Both the position numbers and the translations under genes were made by a program. Shown in pieces: positions 43,872 through 53,021 of a stretch of DNA of 60,616 nt; position 1 is the stretch's first letter, and each line of letters opens with the position of its first letter. Under the pieces are notes generated by a model that saw nothing but the letters and a program-made list of their open reading frames with translations, made no database searches and was not told where the DNA came from. The stretch is from CANHEE01 sp043777755 (GTDB lineage Bacteria; Bacteroidota; Bacteroidia; Chitinophagales; Saprospiraceae). The stretch lies in assembly GCA_043777755.1 (NCBI GenBank), contig JAYWHK010000173.1, positions 1 to 60,616 on the forward strand. The letters are read 5' to 3'.

Positions 43872-45353
43872 TTAATCTAAATTATCGTGCAAAAAAGAAT
43901 TATTTTGCTTGATTTGCGGCTCACCTTCTTCCGTGATGCTCCAACGAGAAATCGTCGGCTCAGAAGAATGTCCTACACTATCCAAAGAATAACCACGACG
44001 AAGGTATGCTGGTTCGCTTTCCAAATCAACAACATTCTGAGGTGTATTCATTTTTACGCTCATCTGGCGTAAACGCTCACGACGAAGTGCGGCTTCTTGT
44101 GTCAATTTACGGCGGCGTTCATCGTCCAATCGCTTGTCATCTTGAACAGCTACTTGCTGCGGTGTCGCACGGGCAAAAGGTTCTTGACGAGAATAGTGAT
44201 TGCGTTGGTAACGCTCGTAATTAGAAGAATTTGCCTTTGGCGCATCAAATTCTATCACTCGGGAACTGTCACTCGGACGAGTTCCTAAATCATACAACGA
44301 CGAAACATTGCTTTTAGTTTTTTTTTCATCGTCGGGACTGTCTAACGTAATAACGTTTCTAATTGACGATGCACTATTATTAACAAAGTTATTGTTTGTA
44401 TTTGATTCAAAACCAGTAGCTATAACTGTGACACTTAATTTGTCACCCAAGCTCTCATCATAGCAGTTACCCCAAATCAAATTGGCATCACCTGCTTCTT
44501 CTTGAACAAAAGAGGTAATGGAGAAAATTTCGTCCATCGTCGCCTCTTTCTTTCCATAAGAAATATTCAGTAAAATACTTTTTGCGCCTACGATGCTATT
44601 TTCTTCCAATAAAGGAGAATTTAAAGCTTCGTCAATTGCTCTAATCGCTCTGTCATCGCCTTCTGCGCTTGCAATACCCATAATCGCAACACCAGAACTA
44701 CGCATAACAGTTTCGACATCTGCAAAATCCACATTCACATATCCTGGAACCGTAATGATTTCAGAAATACCTTTTGCAGCGGTTGCCAAGACACTATCCG
44801 CCTGACGAAACGCATCAGAAATACCCATATTACCATGAATATCACGTAGTTTATCGTTGGAAACAACAATAAGTGTATCTACATTTTTTCGCAAATCGTC
44901 GATTCCTTCAAGACCTTGTGTGACACGCTTTTTCCCTTCAAAGTTAAAAGGTGTTGTTACAATTCCGACTGTTAGTAAGCCTATTTCTTTTGAAATTTTT
45001 GCGATAATAGGAGCTGCACCAGTTCCTGTACCGCCGCCCATTCCAGCAGCAATGAAGACCATTTTGTAGCCATCTGACAATTTTGTACGAATTTCATCAA
45101 CGCTTTCAATACAAGCTTGTTTGCCTTTTTCGGGCATAGAACCAGCTCCAAGACCCGCTGTAAGTTGCGGCCCAAGTTTTATTTGTTGAGCAATTGGACT
45201 TTTTACTAAAGCCTGATTGTCTGTATTGCAAATCATAAAGTCCACGCCAGTAATGCCATTCTTGAACATTTGGTTCACGGCATTGCTACCGCCACCACCG
45301 ACGCCGATTACTAAGATAATATTTTGTTCTTTTGATGTAGGTAAATCGAACAT
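43872..45353 (-). CDS. ftsZ: Cell division protein FtsZ
   Basis: The 493-residue tubulin-like GTPase forms the cytokinetic ring. It has the nucleotide-binding IGVGGGGSNAVN, the tubulin signature GGGTGTG (106-112), and the synergy (T7) loop VNVDFADVE that completes hydrolysis in the neighbouring subunit. A variable linker (about 335-450) leads to a C-terminal peptide with EPAYLRRGYSL that binds FtsA, and a Bacteroidota-type tail NSFLHDNLD. It is the last gene of the dcw cluster, separated from ftsA by 590 nt, so it probably has its own promoter. Confidence 0.98.
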   Translation of the reverse strand: MFDLPTSKEQNIILVIGVGGGGSNAVNQMFKNGITGVDFMICNTDNQALVKSPIAQQIKLGPQLTAGLGAGSMPEKGKQACIESVDEIRTKLSDGYKMVFIAAGMGGGTGTGAAPIIAKISKEIGLLTVGIVTTPFNFEGKKRVTQGLEGIDDLRKNVDTLIVVSNDKLRDIHGNMGISDAFRQADSVLATAAKGISEIITVPGYVNVDFADVETVMRSSGVAIMGIASAEGDDRAIRAIDEALNSPLLEENSIVGAKSILLNISYGKKEATMDEIFSITSFVQEEAGDANLIWGNCYDESLGDKLSVTVIATGFESNTNNNFVNNSASSIRNVITLDSPDDEKKTKSNVSSLYDLGTRPSDSSRVIEFDAPKANSSNYERYQRNHYSRQEPFARATPQQVAVQDDKRLDDERRRKLTQEAALRRERLRQMSVKMNTPQNVVDLESEPAYLRRGYSLDSVGHSSEPTISRWSITEEGEPQIKQNNSFLHDNLD

Positions 45354-45943
45354 AAGTCTTGGATTTTACATGGATGTAACGCTAAAATGGGACAATTTAA
45401 GACTTGATGTATAGACATAGCTACAACCAAGCCAAATGTGACCAGTGTGAATTACATACAAAATAAGATAAAATTCGGTTTGGGAAAATACATCTTAAGA
45501 ACTAAAAAAAATAGATTCCTTTTCCAGTTGCTAAGATAGGATTTTGTTATTGTTAATAAATGAATTTTAAAATTCAAATACACAAAGTCCAAAAACGTGC
45601 CTACTTTCTCGTGCCGTTCAAATTATTTGTCTATTTTTCATTTTTTTCAAAAAAATAAAAAATAGTGTTTGTTTTTTTTTTTAAATTTAGTCTGAATTCT
45701 TGCCGTAAGGATAGTGTTTTCTCTATATGTTTTACAGCAAGGAAGATGTATAGTTTTCTCTAATTACTTGATAATGAAGTACAAATGTAAGTCTATTTTT
45801 ATTAAGAATCAAGTAATTTATATAAAAAAATTTTAAACATTTATAACTCCATTATTATTAAACTTATATGTTTTAAATATTTTTATAATTTATTGAAAAT
45901 CAATATGTATAATTCTTAAAATAAATTAACTTTTTGTGACCTT
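45354..45943. other. 590-nt ftsA-ftsZ spacer without a gene
   Basis: Very AT-rich, with no open frame of note. It contains an imperfect dyad CTTGCCGTAA..TTACAGCAAG (about 45699-45743) and a candidate minus-strand promoter (45782-45813). It probably contains the main ftsZ promoter and a long leader. Confidence 0.55.
45782..45813 (-). promoter_or_regulatory. Candidate ftsZ promoter
   Basis: On the minus strand CTTG, a 20-nt spacer and TACATTTG fit the Bacteroidota pattern. It would give a leader of about 420 nt. Confidence 0.35.
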
Positions 45944-47308
45944 TTAAAACTCAGTATCAGGCTCTGCCTCGAACCACTCTTTAGTTTTCTTGAACATATT
46001 GTTCAACCAACCACGGCGTTCTTCTGAATCTTCTTGCTCCTCAGATTTTCCTGGTTTTTCTGGGGCGATATTATTCATTTTTATTTCCTCAGGATCTGTT
46101 GTTTTGACTTCTGGAACATCGAATTTTTCAGGAGTCAATTCCATTTCATTCGCTGCTTTCATCAAAAGACCAATGCCTGTTGCAAAAATCGGACTGCACA
46201 CTTGTTCCGCATATCCATGCGCCAAATGTTCAATTGGAATGCCAATTCGAGTCAAATTACCTGTATGAAATTCGCACAATTTATCAATATCTTTGAGCAA
46301 AGAACCGCCTCCCGTAAGGACGATACCGCCAATCAGTTTGCGCTCGTAACCACTACGACGGATTTCCCACATGACATAATCCAAAATTTCTTCCATACGT
46401 GCTTGGATAACCAATGCAAGATTTTTTTCAGAAATTTCTTTGTGTTCACGTCCGTTCAAACCAGGAATCGTGATAATTCTATTGTCAAAAACTTCTTCCG
46501 CTAATGCTGCACCGAATTTCACCTTCAATTTTTCGGCTTGATGTTGCATTACAGTACAGCCTTCTTTGATGTCTTTAGTGATAACATTTCCACCAAAAGG
46601 AATGACGGCTGTATGACGAATAATTCCTTCATGGAAAATAGTAATATCTGTAGTACCACCGCCAATATCCACGAGTGCGACACCAGCTTCTTTCTCTTCG
46701 TTGGAAAGTACCGCCATTGCAGAAGCAATTGGTTCGAGAATCATATCGGCAACCTTCAAACCACAACGCTCCACACAACGGTAAATGTTGTTTGATGCGG
46801 TGATTTGCCCTGTAATGATATGAAAATTCGCTTCCAAACGTACACCTGACATACCAATTGGGTCAGTAATACCTGCTTCATTATCAACAGTATATTCTTG
46901 TGGAATGACATGGATAATTTTGTCGCCTGGCGGCAAAACCAACTTGTACATATCGCCAATTAGTCGGTCAATATCTCGTTGGCTGATTTCTGTATGGTTG
47001 TTGTCACGCATCAAAATGCCACGGTGTTGTAGGCTTTTGATGTGTTGCCCAGCGATGCCAACATGAACGACTTTGACAGGAAAACCTGCTGCTCGTTCTG
47101 CAATACTTACTGCTTCTTTGATGGCGTTCACCGTTTTTTCAATATTGGTGACAACGCCACGCATGACACCTTCGCTCTCAACTTTGCCGATGCCAAGAAT
47201 GTCAATTTTGTCGTACTGGTTTTTACGCCCGACAATGGCGCAGACTTTTGTAGTTCCTATGTCAAGTGCAGCAACTACGTCGTTTGGTTGTGTATTAAAT
47301 TGTTGCAT
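45944..47308 (-). CDS. ftsA: Cell division protein FtsA
   Basis: The 454-residue actin-like protein shows ALDIGTTKVCAIVGR (phosphate 1), VALVDIGGGTTDITIF (phosphate 2) and GGIVLTGGGSLLKDI (adenosine motif). It anchors FtsZ to the membrane through a C-terminal amphipathic helix, here after a long charged linker ending LNNMFKKTKEWF. I chose the ATG at 47308 (MQQFNTQPND); the longer frame starts at TTG inside an inverted repeat. Confidence 0.97.
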   Translation of the reverse strand: MQQFNTQPNDVVAALDIGTTKVCAIVGRKNQYDKIDILGIGKVESEGVMRGVVTNIEKTVNAIKEAVSIAERAAGFPVKVVHVGIAGQHIKSLQHRGILMRDNNHTEISQRDIDRLIGDMYKLVLPPGDKIIHVIPQEYTVDNEAGITDPIGMSGVRLEANFHIITGQITASNNIYRCVERCGLKVADMILEPIASAMAVLSNEEKEAGVALVDIGGGTTDITIFHEGIIRHTAVIPFGGNVITKDIKEGCTVMQHQAEKLKVKFGAALAEEVFDNRIITIPGLNGREHKEISEKNLALVIQARMEEILDYVMWEIRRSGYERKLIGGIVLTGGGSLLKDIDKLCEFHTGNLTRIGIPIEHLAHGYAEQVCSPIFATGIGLLMKAANEMELTPEKFDVPEVKTTDPEEIKMNNIAPEKPGKSEEQEDSEERRGWLNNMFKKTKEWFEAEPDTEF

Positions 47309-47327
47309 ATCGTTTTCTCTCTCTTTT

Positions 47328-47391
47328 AAAATCAATTTTTTCTAAGTATTCAAATATTCTTCCCAACATTTTTTTAGAAAAAATTGATTTT
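47328..47391 (-). promoter_or_regulatory. 18-bp perfect inverted repeat ahead of ftsA
   Basis: AAAATCAATTTTTTCTAA (47328-47345) and TTAGAAAAAATTGATTTT (47374-47391) are exact inverse copies around 28 nt. It lies between the ftsQ stop and the ftsA ATG and may form a leader hairpin affecting ftsA translation. Confidence 0.7.
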
Positions 47392-47421
47392 TTATTATAT
47401 AGTATGTTGTTTTATTTTGAA

Positions 47422-48192
47422 TTATAATTTTCGTCCAACCACCTGTCCTTTGTATCTAATGTCCACGACATCGTATTCTTGCCAGCCTTTGTAGGTTAAT
47501 CCTTGATTGTAAAAAATTTCGAGTTTGTGGAATTTTGCTTCCATTTCATCGGCATCGCCAAACATGATTTTGTGGTTTCCAACTAAAGGAATCAAGATAA
47601 ATTCGTTTTTATCTGTTACATGAACTTGCTGAATCATCTTATTCCAAAATTCATTTTCTCTAATAAAACGTGTCAAATTTACTAAATCTTTTAAGATTGA
47701 ACGTTCTTTTTTCTCAAAATCTTCTTGATACACAGGAATATGTCCTGTTGCGACCAATACACGTGGTGTAAATTCTTTTGACCAAGGGAATTTTTTTCCT
47801 TTTGGGTCAATGTAATAATCTCCTCCTCCATTGTCACGAATTCGCAAAATTGGTTCTCTTTGTGTGATGTTGATTTGCAAGCGATTTGCAGCGTCCATAT
47901 ATACATCTGCATCGCCAACTGCTGGATCTTGCTCCAGTGCTTGCTCGACACGACTGATTTCAAGGTCTTCTACTTGTGTATTTACTAAATTCGAGCCAAA
48001 AGCTTTTTTAATCACATCTTCAACGTGAATTTCTGACACCATGTTCTCCGTTTCGCTTGATTTTTTGATTTCAACCTTTAATTCTTTGATTTCACTGTTT
48101 TTTCGACGTGCAATTGCCGCCAATAACAGTATGCCTGCTATGACAAAAAAGGCTACCCAGCCTAAACGTATGTATTTTCCTGAAATTCGCAA
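47422..48192 (-). CDS. ftsQ: Cell division protein FtsQ/DivIB
   Basis: The 256-residue bitopic membrane protein has a cytoplasmic start, one membrane helix (about residues 9-28; LGWVAFFVIAGILLLAAIA), a periplasmic POTRA-like region (about 60-120, VEQALEQDPAVGDADVYMD and LQINITQREPILRI) and a beta domain. It links early and late divisome components. Identity is supported by position between murC and ftsA as well as by the fold pattern, because FtsQ sequences are poorly conserved. Confidence 0.88.
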   Translation of the reverse strand: MRISGKYIRLGWVAFFVIAGILLLAAIARRKNSEIKELKVEIKKSSETENMVSEIHVEDVIKKAFGSNLVNTQVEDLEISRVEQALEQDPAVGDADVYMDAANRLQINITQREPILRIRDNGGGDYYIDPKGKKFPWSKEFTPRVLVATGHIPVYQEDFEKKERSILKDLVNLTRFIRENEFWNKMIQQVHVTDKNEFILIPLVGNHKIMFGDADEMEAKFHKLEIFYNQGLTYKGWQEYDVVDIRYKGQVVGRKL

Positions 48193-48198
48193 AGTATT

Positions 48199-48240
48199 TT
48201 ATAATTAATAATTAATAATTAATAATTAATAATTAATAAT
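48199..48240. repeat. Heptanucleotide AATTAAT tandem repeat
   Basis: About five to six copies of AATTAAT upstream of the ftsQ start, next to the four-helix bundle gene. Copy number is likely to vary. Confidence 0.85.
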
Positions 48241-48262
48241 TTTGATTAAAAATAATTAATTA

Positions 48263-48631
48263 TTACTGCTTTTTAGCTGCGTTTTCTCGTGTAGTTTTTA
48301 AGATTGTGGTCAATATCTTTATAATTTCTTCTGAATCAACTATTAAAGAGTCCGCTAATTTTGGTTCTATATAATCTGTATCCTTCAGCAACCTTAACCA
48401 ATAACGAGTTTCTCTTGCTTCTTTTAAAGAGATTTGAAGTTTTGCAGCAAAATCATTTCTTGATTGTCCAGCAATGGCTTCTTCAATGTTTGCACCAATG
48501 GATGTTCCACTTCTTACAATTTGCTTAGAAAGTATGTATTCATTTTGTGTTTTACACAAATATTGATATAATTTCACAATCCTAATTGCAAACTTGTACG
48601 ATTTTTCTGCAATTTGATTTTCTTTTTCCAT
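48263..48631 (-). CDS. Four-helix bundle protein (S23 / 23S rRNA IVP family), in dcw cluster
   Basis: The 122-residue all-helical protein has the family core SKQIVRSGTSIGANIEEAI and EARETRYWLRLL. Members are known from intervening sequences in 23S rRNA genes and as free genes in many Bacteroidota; their function is unclear. Here it sits between murC and ftsQ with simple-sequence spacers on both sides (AATTAAT repeats on one, TTAATTATTCATT on the other), which suggests insertion into the operon. Confidence 0.92.
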   Translation of the reverse strand: MEKENQIAEKSYKFAIRIVKLYQYLCKTQNEYILSKQIVRSGTSIGANIEEAIAGQSRNDFAAKLQISLKEARETRYWLRLLKDTDYIEPKLADSLIVDSEEIIKILTTILKTTRENAAKKQ

Positions 48632-48656
48632 CTCGTAAATTTTTAATTATTCATTT

Positions 48657-50060
48657 TTAATTATTCATTAAAAATTCAGCGATTGGCTGTACAAACACAT
48701 CTATATCTCCTGCTCCGAGGGTCAAAATAACATCATATTCACGTGTTTTCAAAATTTCCATGAGGTTTTCTTTTGTCACACGCTGTTTATTTTTATTTTT
48801 CATTTTTGAAAAAACAATATCTGACGTTACACCTTCAATTGGAAGTTCTCTTGCTGGATAAATGTCCATGAGCAAAATCTCATCTAATTTGTCTAAAGAT
48901 TCGGCAAAACCTTCTTGAAAATCCCTTGTCCGAGTATAAAGGTGTGGTTGAAAAACACCCAAAATCTTTTTGTTCGGATACAACATTCTCGCTGACGAAA
49001 TCGCTGCATTGAGTTCTGTCGGATGATGTGCATAATCATCAATATATACTACTTTTTCATTTTGTACGATAAAATCAAAACGGCGACGTATGCCTTTGAA
49101 CGTTTTGAGTCCTTCTCTAATTTTTTCTTCCGTTACGCCCAATTGTTGCGCAATTGCCACGGCTACTGTCGCATTTTCAACATTGTGTCCACCAGGCTGC
49201 GTGTATTGCAAGGTTTCGTAATTGCCTAATGGACTTTCAAAATCAAAGACAAAATAACCTCTTTCTGCACGTAGATTAGTACCCATAATCAGAAGCTCTC
49301 TATCTTTCGCCAGTGGAGATAAATCTTTTACAGGAATCATATCTAATTGAATATCAAGTGTATAGAATTCTTTTGCGACACCTTCTTTATCAACAACTAA
49401 TGGCAGTTCGGGTTTAGTATAGACCGTTCCGCCAGCTTTAGTTTGGTTTGCAAAGAGATTAAAAGATTTTTTAATTTCTTCGTCTGTTCCATATATATCA
49501 AGGTGGTCAGCATCCATGCTCGTTACTACTGCGATGTCAGGGTGCAACCAAAGGAAACTTCTATCAAATTCGTCGGCTTCGACAACGACCCATTCTCCTT
49601 TTCCAGCGATGTAATTTGAGCCATAATTTTCAGCAATACCGCCCAAAAAAGCAACATTGTCCAATCCACCAACTTTCAAAAGGTGCGCTGTCAAAGAACT
49701 GGTGGTTGTTTTGCCATGTGTTCCGCCAATCGCTACGCATTTCATTCCTTGGCTGATGATGCCCAGAACTTCTGCACGTTTTTTTAAAGGAATATTGTTT
49801 TCTTTTAAAAAATCAAGTTCTCGAAGGTCTTTAATCGCTGGTGTCCAAACGGCTAAATCTATGTTTTGGGGAATTAAACTCACGTTGTCTTCGTAGTGAA
49901 TTGTCATTCCTTCGCTTTCCAAAGTTCGAGTCAAAACGGTGCTGGTTTTGTCATAACCGTGTACACTTATTCCACGACTATGAAAATATCTTGCAATACC
50001 CGACATTCCAATGCCGCCAATGCCTATAAAATATACCGTTTTTATGTTTTCTAAATTCAT
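48657..50060 (-). CDS. murC: UDP-N-acetylmuramate--L-alanine ligase
   Basis: The 467-residue Mur ligase adds L-Ala to UDP-MurNAc. The N-terminal Rossmann domain shows YFIGIGGIGMSGIARYF, the ATP loop IGGTHGKTTTSSLTAHLL, central VVEADEFDRSFLWLHPD, and the C-terminal IDDYAHHPTELNAAI. Length is normal. It lies between murG and the inserted four-helix bundle gene in the cluster. Confidence 0.97.
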   Translation of the reverse strand: MNLENIKTVYFIGIGGIGMSGIARYFHSRGISVHGYDKTSTVLTRTLESEGMTIHYEDNVSLIPQNIDLAVWTPAIKDLRELDFLKENNIPLKKRAEVLGIISQGMKCVAIGGTHGKTTTSSLTAHLLKVGGLDNVAFLGGIAENYGSNYIAGKGEWVVVEADEFDRSFLWLHPDIAVVTSMDADHLDIYGTDEEIKKSFNLFANQTKAGGTVYTKPELPLVVDKEGVAKEFYTLDIQLDMIPVKDLSPLAKDRELLIMGTNLRAERGYFVFDFESPLGNYETLQYTQPGGHNVENATVAVAIAQQLGVTEEKIREGLKTFKGIRRRFDFIVQNEKVVYIDDYAHHPTELNAAISSARMLYPNKKILGVFQPHLYTRTRDFQEGFAESLDKLDEILLMDIYPARELPIEGVTSDIVFSKMKNKNKQRVTKENLMEILKTREYDVILTLGAGDIDVFVQPIAEFLMNN

Positions 50061-50179
50061 TTTTTTTATTTTTGTTTATCGGTTGTTTAGTTGTTGTTTA
50101 TCGGTTGTTTGTACGATTAAAACGCCGAAGGCAACAAACAATTTCAAACAACTGATAAACAACACCAAAACAATAATTA

Positions 50180-51277
50180 TCAAAGTTTAAAAATCTCGTT
50201 TGCTATGTCGCTCGCTGCGTTTGGTTTCCCTAATTTTTTGACGTTCTCGCTCAGATTCATTATTAATTTTTCATTATTAATTAAATCAAAAGCTGTTTTT
50301 ACCATTTCATTCTTGGCTTCAATGTCTTTGACCATGATGGCAGCGTTTTTATTCACGAGTGCCAAAGCATTTTGAGTCTGATGGTCTTCCGAAACATTGG
50401 GCGAAGGAACGAGAATCGCTGCTTTTCCTATAACACAAATCTCTGAAATAGACAATGCACCAGCTCTACTTATTACTACGTCAGCAGCGGCATAAGCCAT
50501 ATCCATTTTTTCTAAAAATGCAGTTATTTTCACATTGGGCAATTGGGCAGTTTCACATTTTGAATATTCTTCGATGTAAATTTTTCCACATTGCCAAAGT
50601 ATCTGAATCTCAGGATTTTGTGCTATGAGTTTGTGGTTGTCACGCAAGGCTTGGTTCATGGTTCTTGCACCAAGCGAACCGCCTATCAGGACAATTGTTT
50701 TTTTATTTTTATCTAAATTATAAAAATTCCTTGCTTCGTTTTGCTGAATTTGATTGTCCCAAACATCTTGACGAACAGGATTTCCCGTGTGGATTATTTT
50801 TTCTTGTGGAAAAAATCTTTCCATATTGTCATACGCCACGCAGATTTTTTTCACGTCTTTTCCCAAAAGTTTATTGGTTACGCCTGCAAAAGAATTTTGT
50901 TCTTGAATCAAACCTTTTACGCCTTGCGCCATTGCGACTTTCAGTATTGGTCCACTGGCATATCCGCCTACTCCAACAACAACATCTGGTTTAAATTTTT
51001 TAATAATTTGCCTTGCTTTCCAAAGGCTTTTTAGCAATTTGAAAGGAAAGACAAGGTTTTTTAGTATGTTTTCAACATTCAAACTGCGTTGAAATCCTGC
51101 CACAGGAAGTCCAATAATATCATAACCAGCTTTTGGTACACGCTCCATTTCCATCTTGCCTTCTGCGCCGACAAAAAGAATTTGTACTGATGGGTCTTTC
51201 GCTTTGACCGCATCTGCTATCGCTATGGCTGGAAAAATATGTCCGCCTGTGCCTCCGCCTGAGATGATTATTTTCAT
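50180..51277 (-). CDS. murG: UDP-GlcNAc--lipid I GlcNAc transferase
   Basis: The 365-residue GT28 glycosyltransferase makes lipid II at the inner face of the membrane. It shows the N-terminal glycine loop ISGGGTGGHIFPAIAIAD, VVGVGGYASGPILK, QEQNSFAGVTNKLLG and the C-terminal donor-site GGSLGARTMN, then ISRAGALSISEIC. The ATG directly abuts a 100-bp palindromic element that fills the ftsW-murG spacer. Confidence 0.97.
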   Translation of the reverse strand: MKIIISGGGTGGHIFPAIAIADAVKAKDPSVQILFVGAEGKMEMERVPKAGYDIIGLPVAGFQRSLNVENILKNLVFPFKLLKSLWKARQIIKKFKPDVVVGVGGYASGPILKVAMAQGVKGLIQEQNSFAGVTNKLLGKDVKKICVAYDNMERFFPQEKIIHTGNPVRQDVWDNQIQQNEARNFYNLDKNKKTIVLIGGSLGARTMNQALRDNHKLIAQNPEIQILWQCGKIYIEEYSKCETAQLPNVKITAFLEKMDMAYAAADVVISRAGALSISEICVIGKAAILVPSPNVSEDHQTQNALALVNKNAAIMVKDIEAKNEMVKTAFDLINNEKLIMNLSENVKKLGKPNAASDIANEIFKL

Positions 51278-51377
51278 ACTGGAGTTCGGGTTTTAAACCG
51301 AATTTTTTATTTGTAATTTGTTTTGGAGTTCGGGTTTTAACCCAAATTTTTTGTTCGGGTTAAAACCCGAACTCCAG
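51278..51377. repeat. GGAGTTCGGG palindromic element filling the ftsW-murG spacer
   Basis: The ends CTGGAGTTCGGGTTTTAA (51279-51296) and its exact inverse (51360-51377) flank an internal copy GGAGTTCGGGTTTTAACCC (51325-51343). The element starts right after the ftsW stop TAA and ends at the murG ATG. A shorter relative follows the mraY stop at 55483-55506. Confidence 0.88.
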
Positions 51378-52517
51378 TTATTCTGCTTCAAATTGTTCTC
51401 GTTCTACTTGTTTTGAAACACTCAAAATCATGCCCATTGCAATGGACATAAACCAAAAAGATGTTCCTCCCATACTTACCATTGGCAAGGTTAAACCCGC
51501 CACTGGAATCAAGTGTACTGATACACACATATTCGTAACCCCTTGAATCACAATCAGTAAACACAAGCCCATTGCCAACATTGCGCCAAATGTTTTGGCA
51601 GTTTTTGTAACCAATCCTGTTACTCTAAAAAATAACATCACGTACAATCCTAATATAAAAAATGCACCAAACAAGCCATATTCTTCACAAATAATAGAGT
51701 AAATATAATCAGAATAAGGCGATGGTAAATAATTTCGTTGCAAACTATTGCCTGGCCCAACACCAAACCAACCACCTCTTGCAATGGCGATTTTGGCTTG
51801 CATAATTTGATAACCACCGTCTGAATCACCAACAAAATCACTCACACGTTTGACCCAAGTGTGTACACGAGGTATTAAACTGGTTTGGATTCCTATGAAA
51901 AAAATCATCGCAAAAGCTGCCAAACCTGACAATACCAATGCACCTAAATATTTTATTTCGATACGCCCAACGAACATCATCGCAAAACAAGTCGCAAAAA
52001 GAATAATTGCTGTACTCAAATCGGCTGGCGCAATCAGTCCGCAAACAATAACTATCGGTAAAATGATGGGAACAAATGCCCCTGAAAACTCTTTGATTCG
52101 GTCTTGTTTGGAGGCAATCGCTCTTGCAACAAACAATACTAAAGCTATTTTTGCAAAATCAGATGTTTGAAATGAAACGCCCGCAATGCGAATCCAACGT
52201 TTTGCATCATTAATATTCACACCAAAAACCAATGTAAATGCCAATAATGGTATCGCTATCGCTAATAAAAATGGTGCAATTTGCGAAAATCTCGAATAGT
52301 GCATTTTATAACACAAATACATAATGAACCAACCGCCCGCAATGACCATCATTTGACGAAAAAGATAAAAAGAATTGTTGCCTTCATGCTCAAGATACGC
52401 AATGCGACCTGTTGAGCTATAAATAATCAACAAGGAAAATAGCGATAACAAAATGACAATCATCCAGATTGCTTTGTCGCCCCGAAGTTCGGCTATGAGT
52501 TTGTTTGCTAAGCTCAA
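51378..52517 (-). CDS. ftsW: Peptidoglycan polymerase FtsW (SEDS family)
   Basis: The 379-residue SEDS protein has about ten membrane helices and polymerises lipid II glycan strands at the septum with a partner class B PBP. Recognisable segments include DAKRWIRIAGVSFQTSDFAK, the catalytic-loop region GDSDGGYQIMQAKIAIARGG and VSMGGTSFWFMSIAMGMILS. It starts 31 nt after the four-helix bundle gene ends, and is followed by the palindrome-filled spacer and murG. Confidence 0.95.
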   Translation of the reverse strand: MSLANKLIAELRGDKAIWMIVILLSLFSLLIIYSSTGRIAYLEHEGNNSFYLFRQMMVIAGGWFIMYLCYKMHYSRFSQIAPFLLAIAIPLLAFTLVFGVNINDAKRWIRIAGVSFQTSDFAKIALVLFVARAIASKQDRIKEFSGAFVPIILPIVIVCGLIAPADLSTAIILFATCFAMMFVGRIEIKYLGALVLSGLAAFAMIFFIGIQTSLIPRVHTWVKRVSDFVGDSDGGYQIMQAKIAIARGGWFGVGPGNSLQRNYLPSPYSDYIYSIICEEYGLFGAFFILGLYVMLFFRVTGLVTKTAKTFGAMLAMGLCLLIVIQGVTNMCVSVHLIPVAGLTLPMVSMGGTSFWFMSIAMGMILSVSKQVEREQFEAE

Positions 52518-52548
52518 ATTGTTAGAGTGTTAAATTGTTAAATTGTTT

Positions 52549-52938
52549 TTATTGGTACTTAGTTCCTTTAATGTCAGTTTTTGTTAGATATTCAATCATT
52601 TTATTAATTTTTATTGAAATTTCTTTGTTATTTAAGATTCTTTCTTCAAAAATTTCTTTTGTTAAATATCCTCTATTATTTGCTGTATAAATCTGGGAGC
52701 GTACTTCTCCATTTGAGCCTTTTGAGTAACTTAAAAAGTTTCTAAATTCTAATCTTCCTCCTCGCTCAAAACCTTCGGCTGCATTGTCCATTACAGAACT
52801 ACTCGATCGCCTTATTTGGTCAATCAAACCAAAATCTTTTGCAAATAATCCTTTTAATGTTAATTGAAATATGGCTTTTTCTTGCAATTCAGCTAATTTC
52901 CATATTTCTAAATCTTCAAATTTAGTAATTGTTGGCAT
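52549..52938 (-). CDS. Four-helix bundle protein, second copy in dcw cluster
   Basis: The 129-residue member of the four-helix bundle/S23 family has FEDLEIWKLAELQEKAIFQ, DFGLIDQIRRSSSSVMDNAA and FLSYSKGSNGEVRSQIYTA. It belongs to a different subgroup from the copy at 48263, so this is not a recent local duplication. It sits between murD and ftsW, flanked by GTTAGAATGTT/AACATTCTAAC dyads (52939-53021) and AAATTGTTAAATTGTT repeats (52518-52548). Confidence 0.92.
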   Translation of the reverse strand: MPTITKFEDLEIWKLAELQEKAIFQLTLKGLFAKDFGLIDQIRRSSSSVMDNAAEGFERGGRLEFRNFLSYSKGSNGEVRSQIYTANNRGYLTKEIFEERILNNKEISIKINKMIEYLTKTDIKGTKYQ

Positions 52939-53021
52939 TGAGAAAGTGTTAGAATGTTGTAGTGTTAGAATGTTAAATCTACGTTAGAACATTTTAACAA
53001 TGTAACATTCTAACTTTAAAA

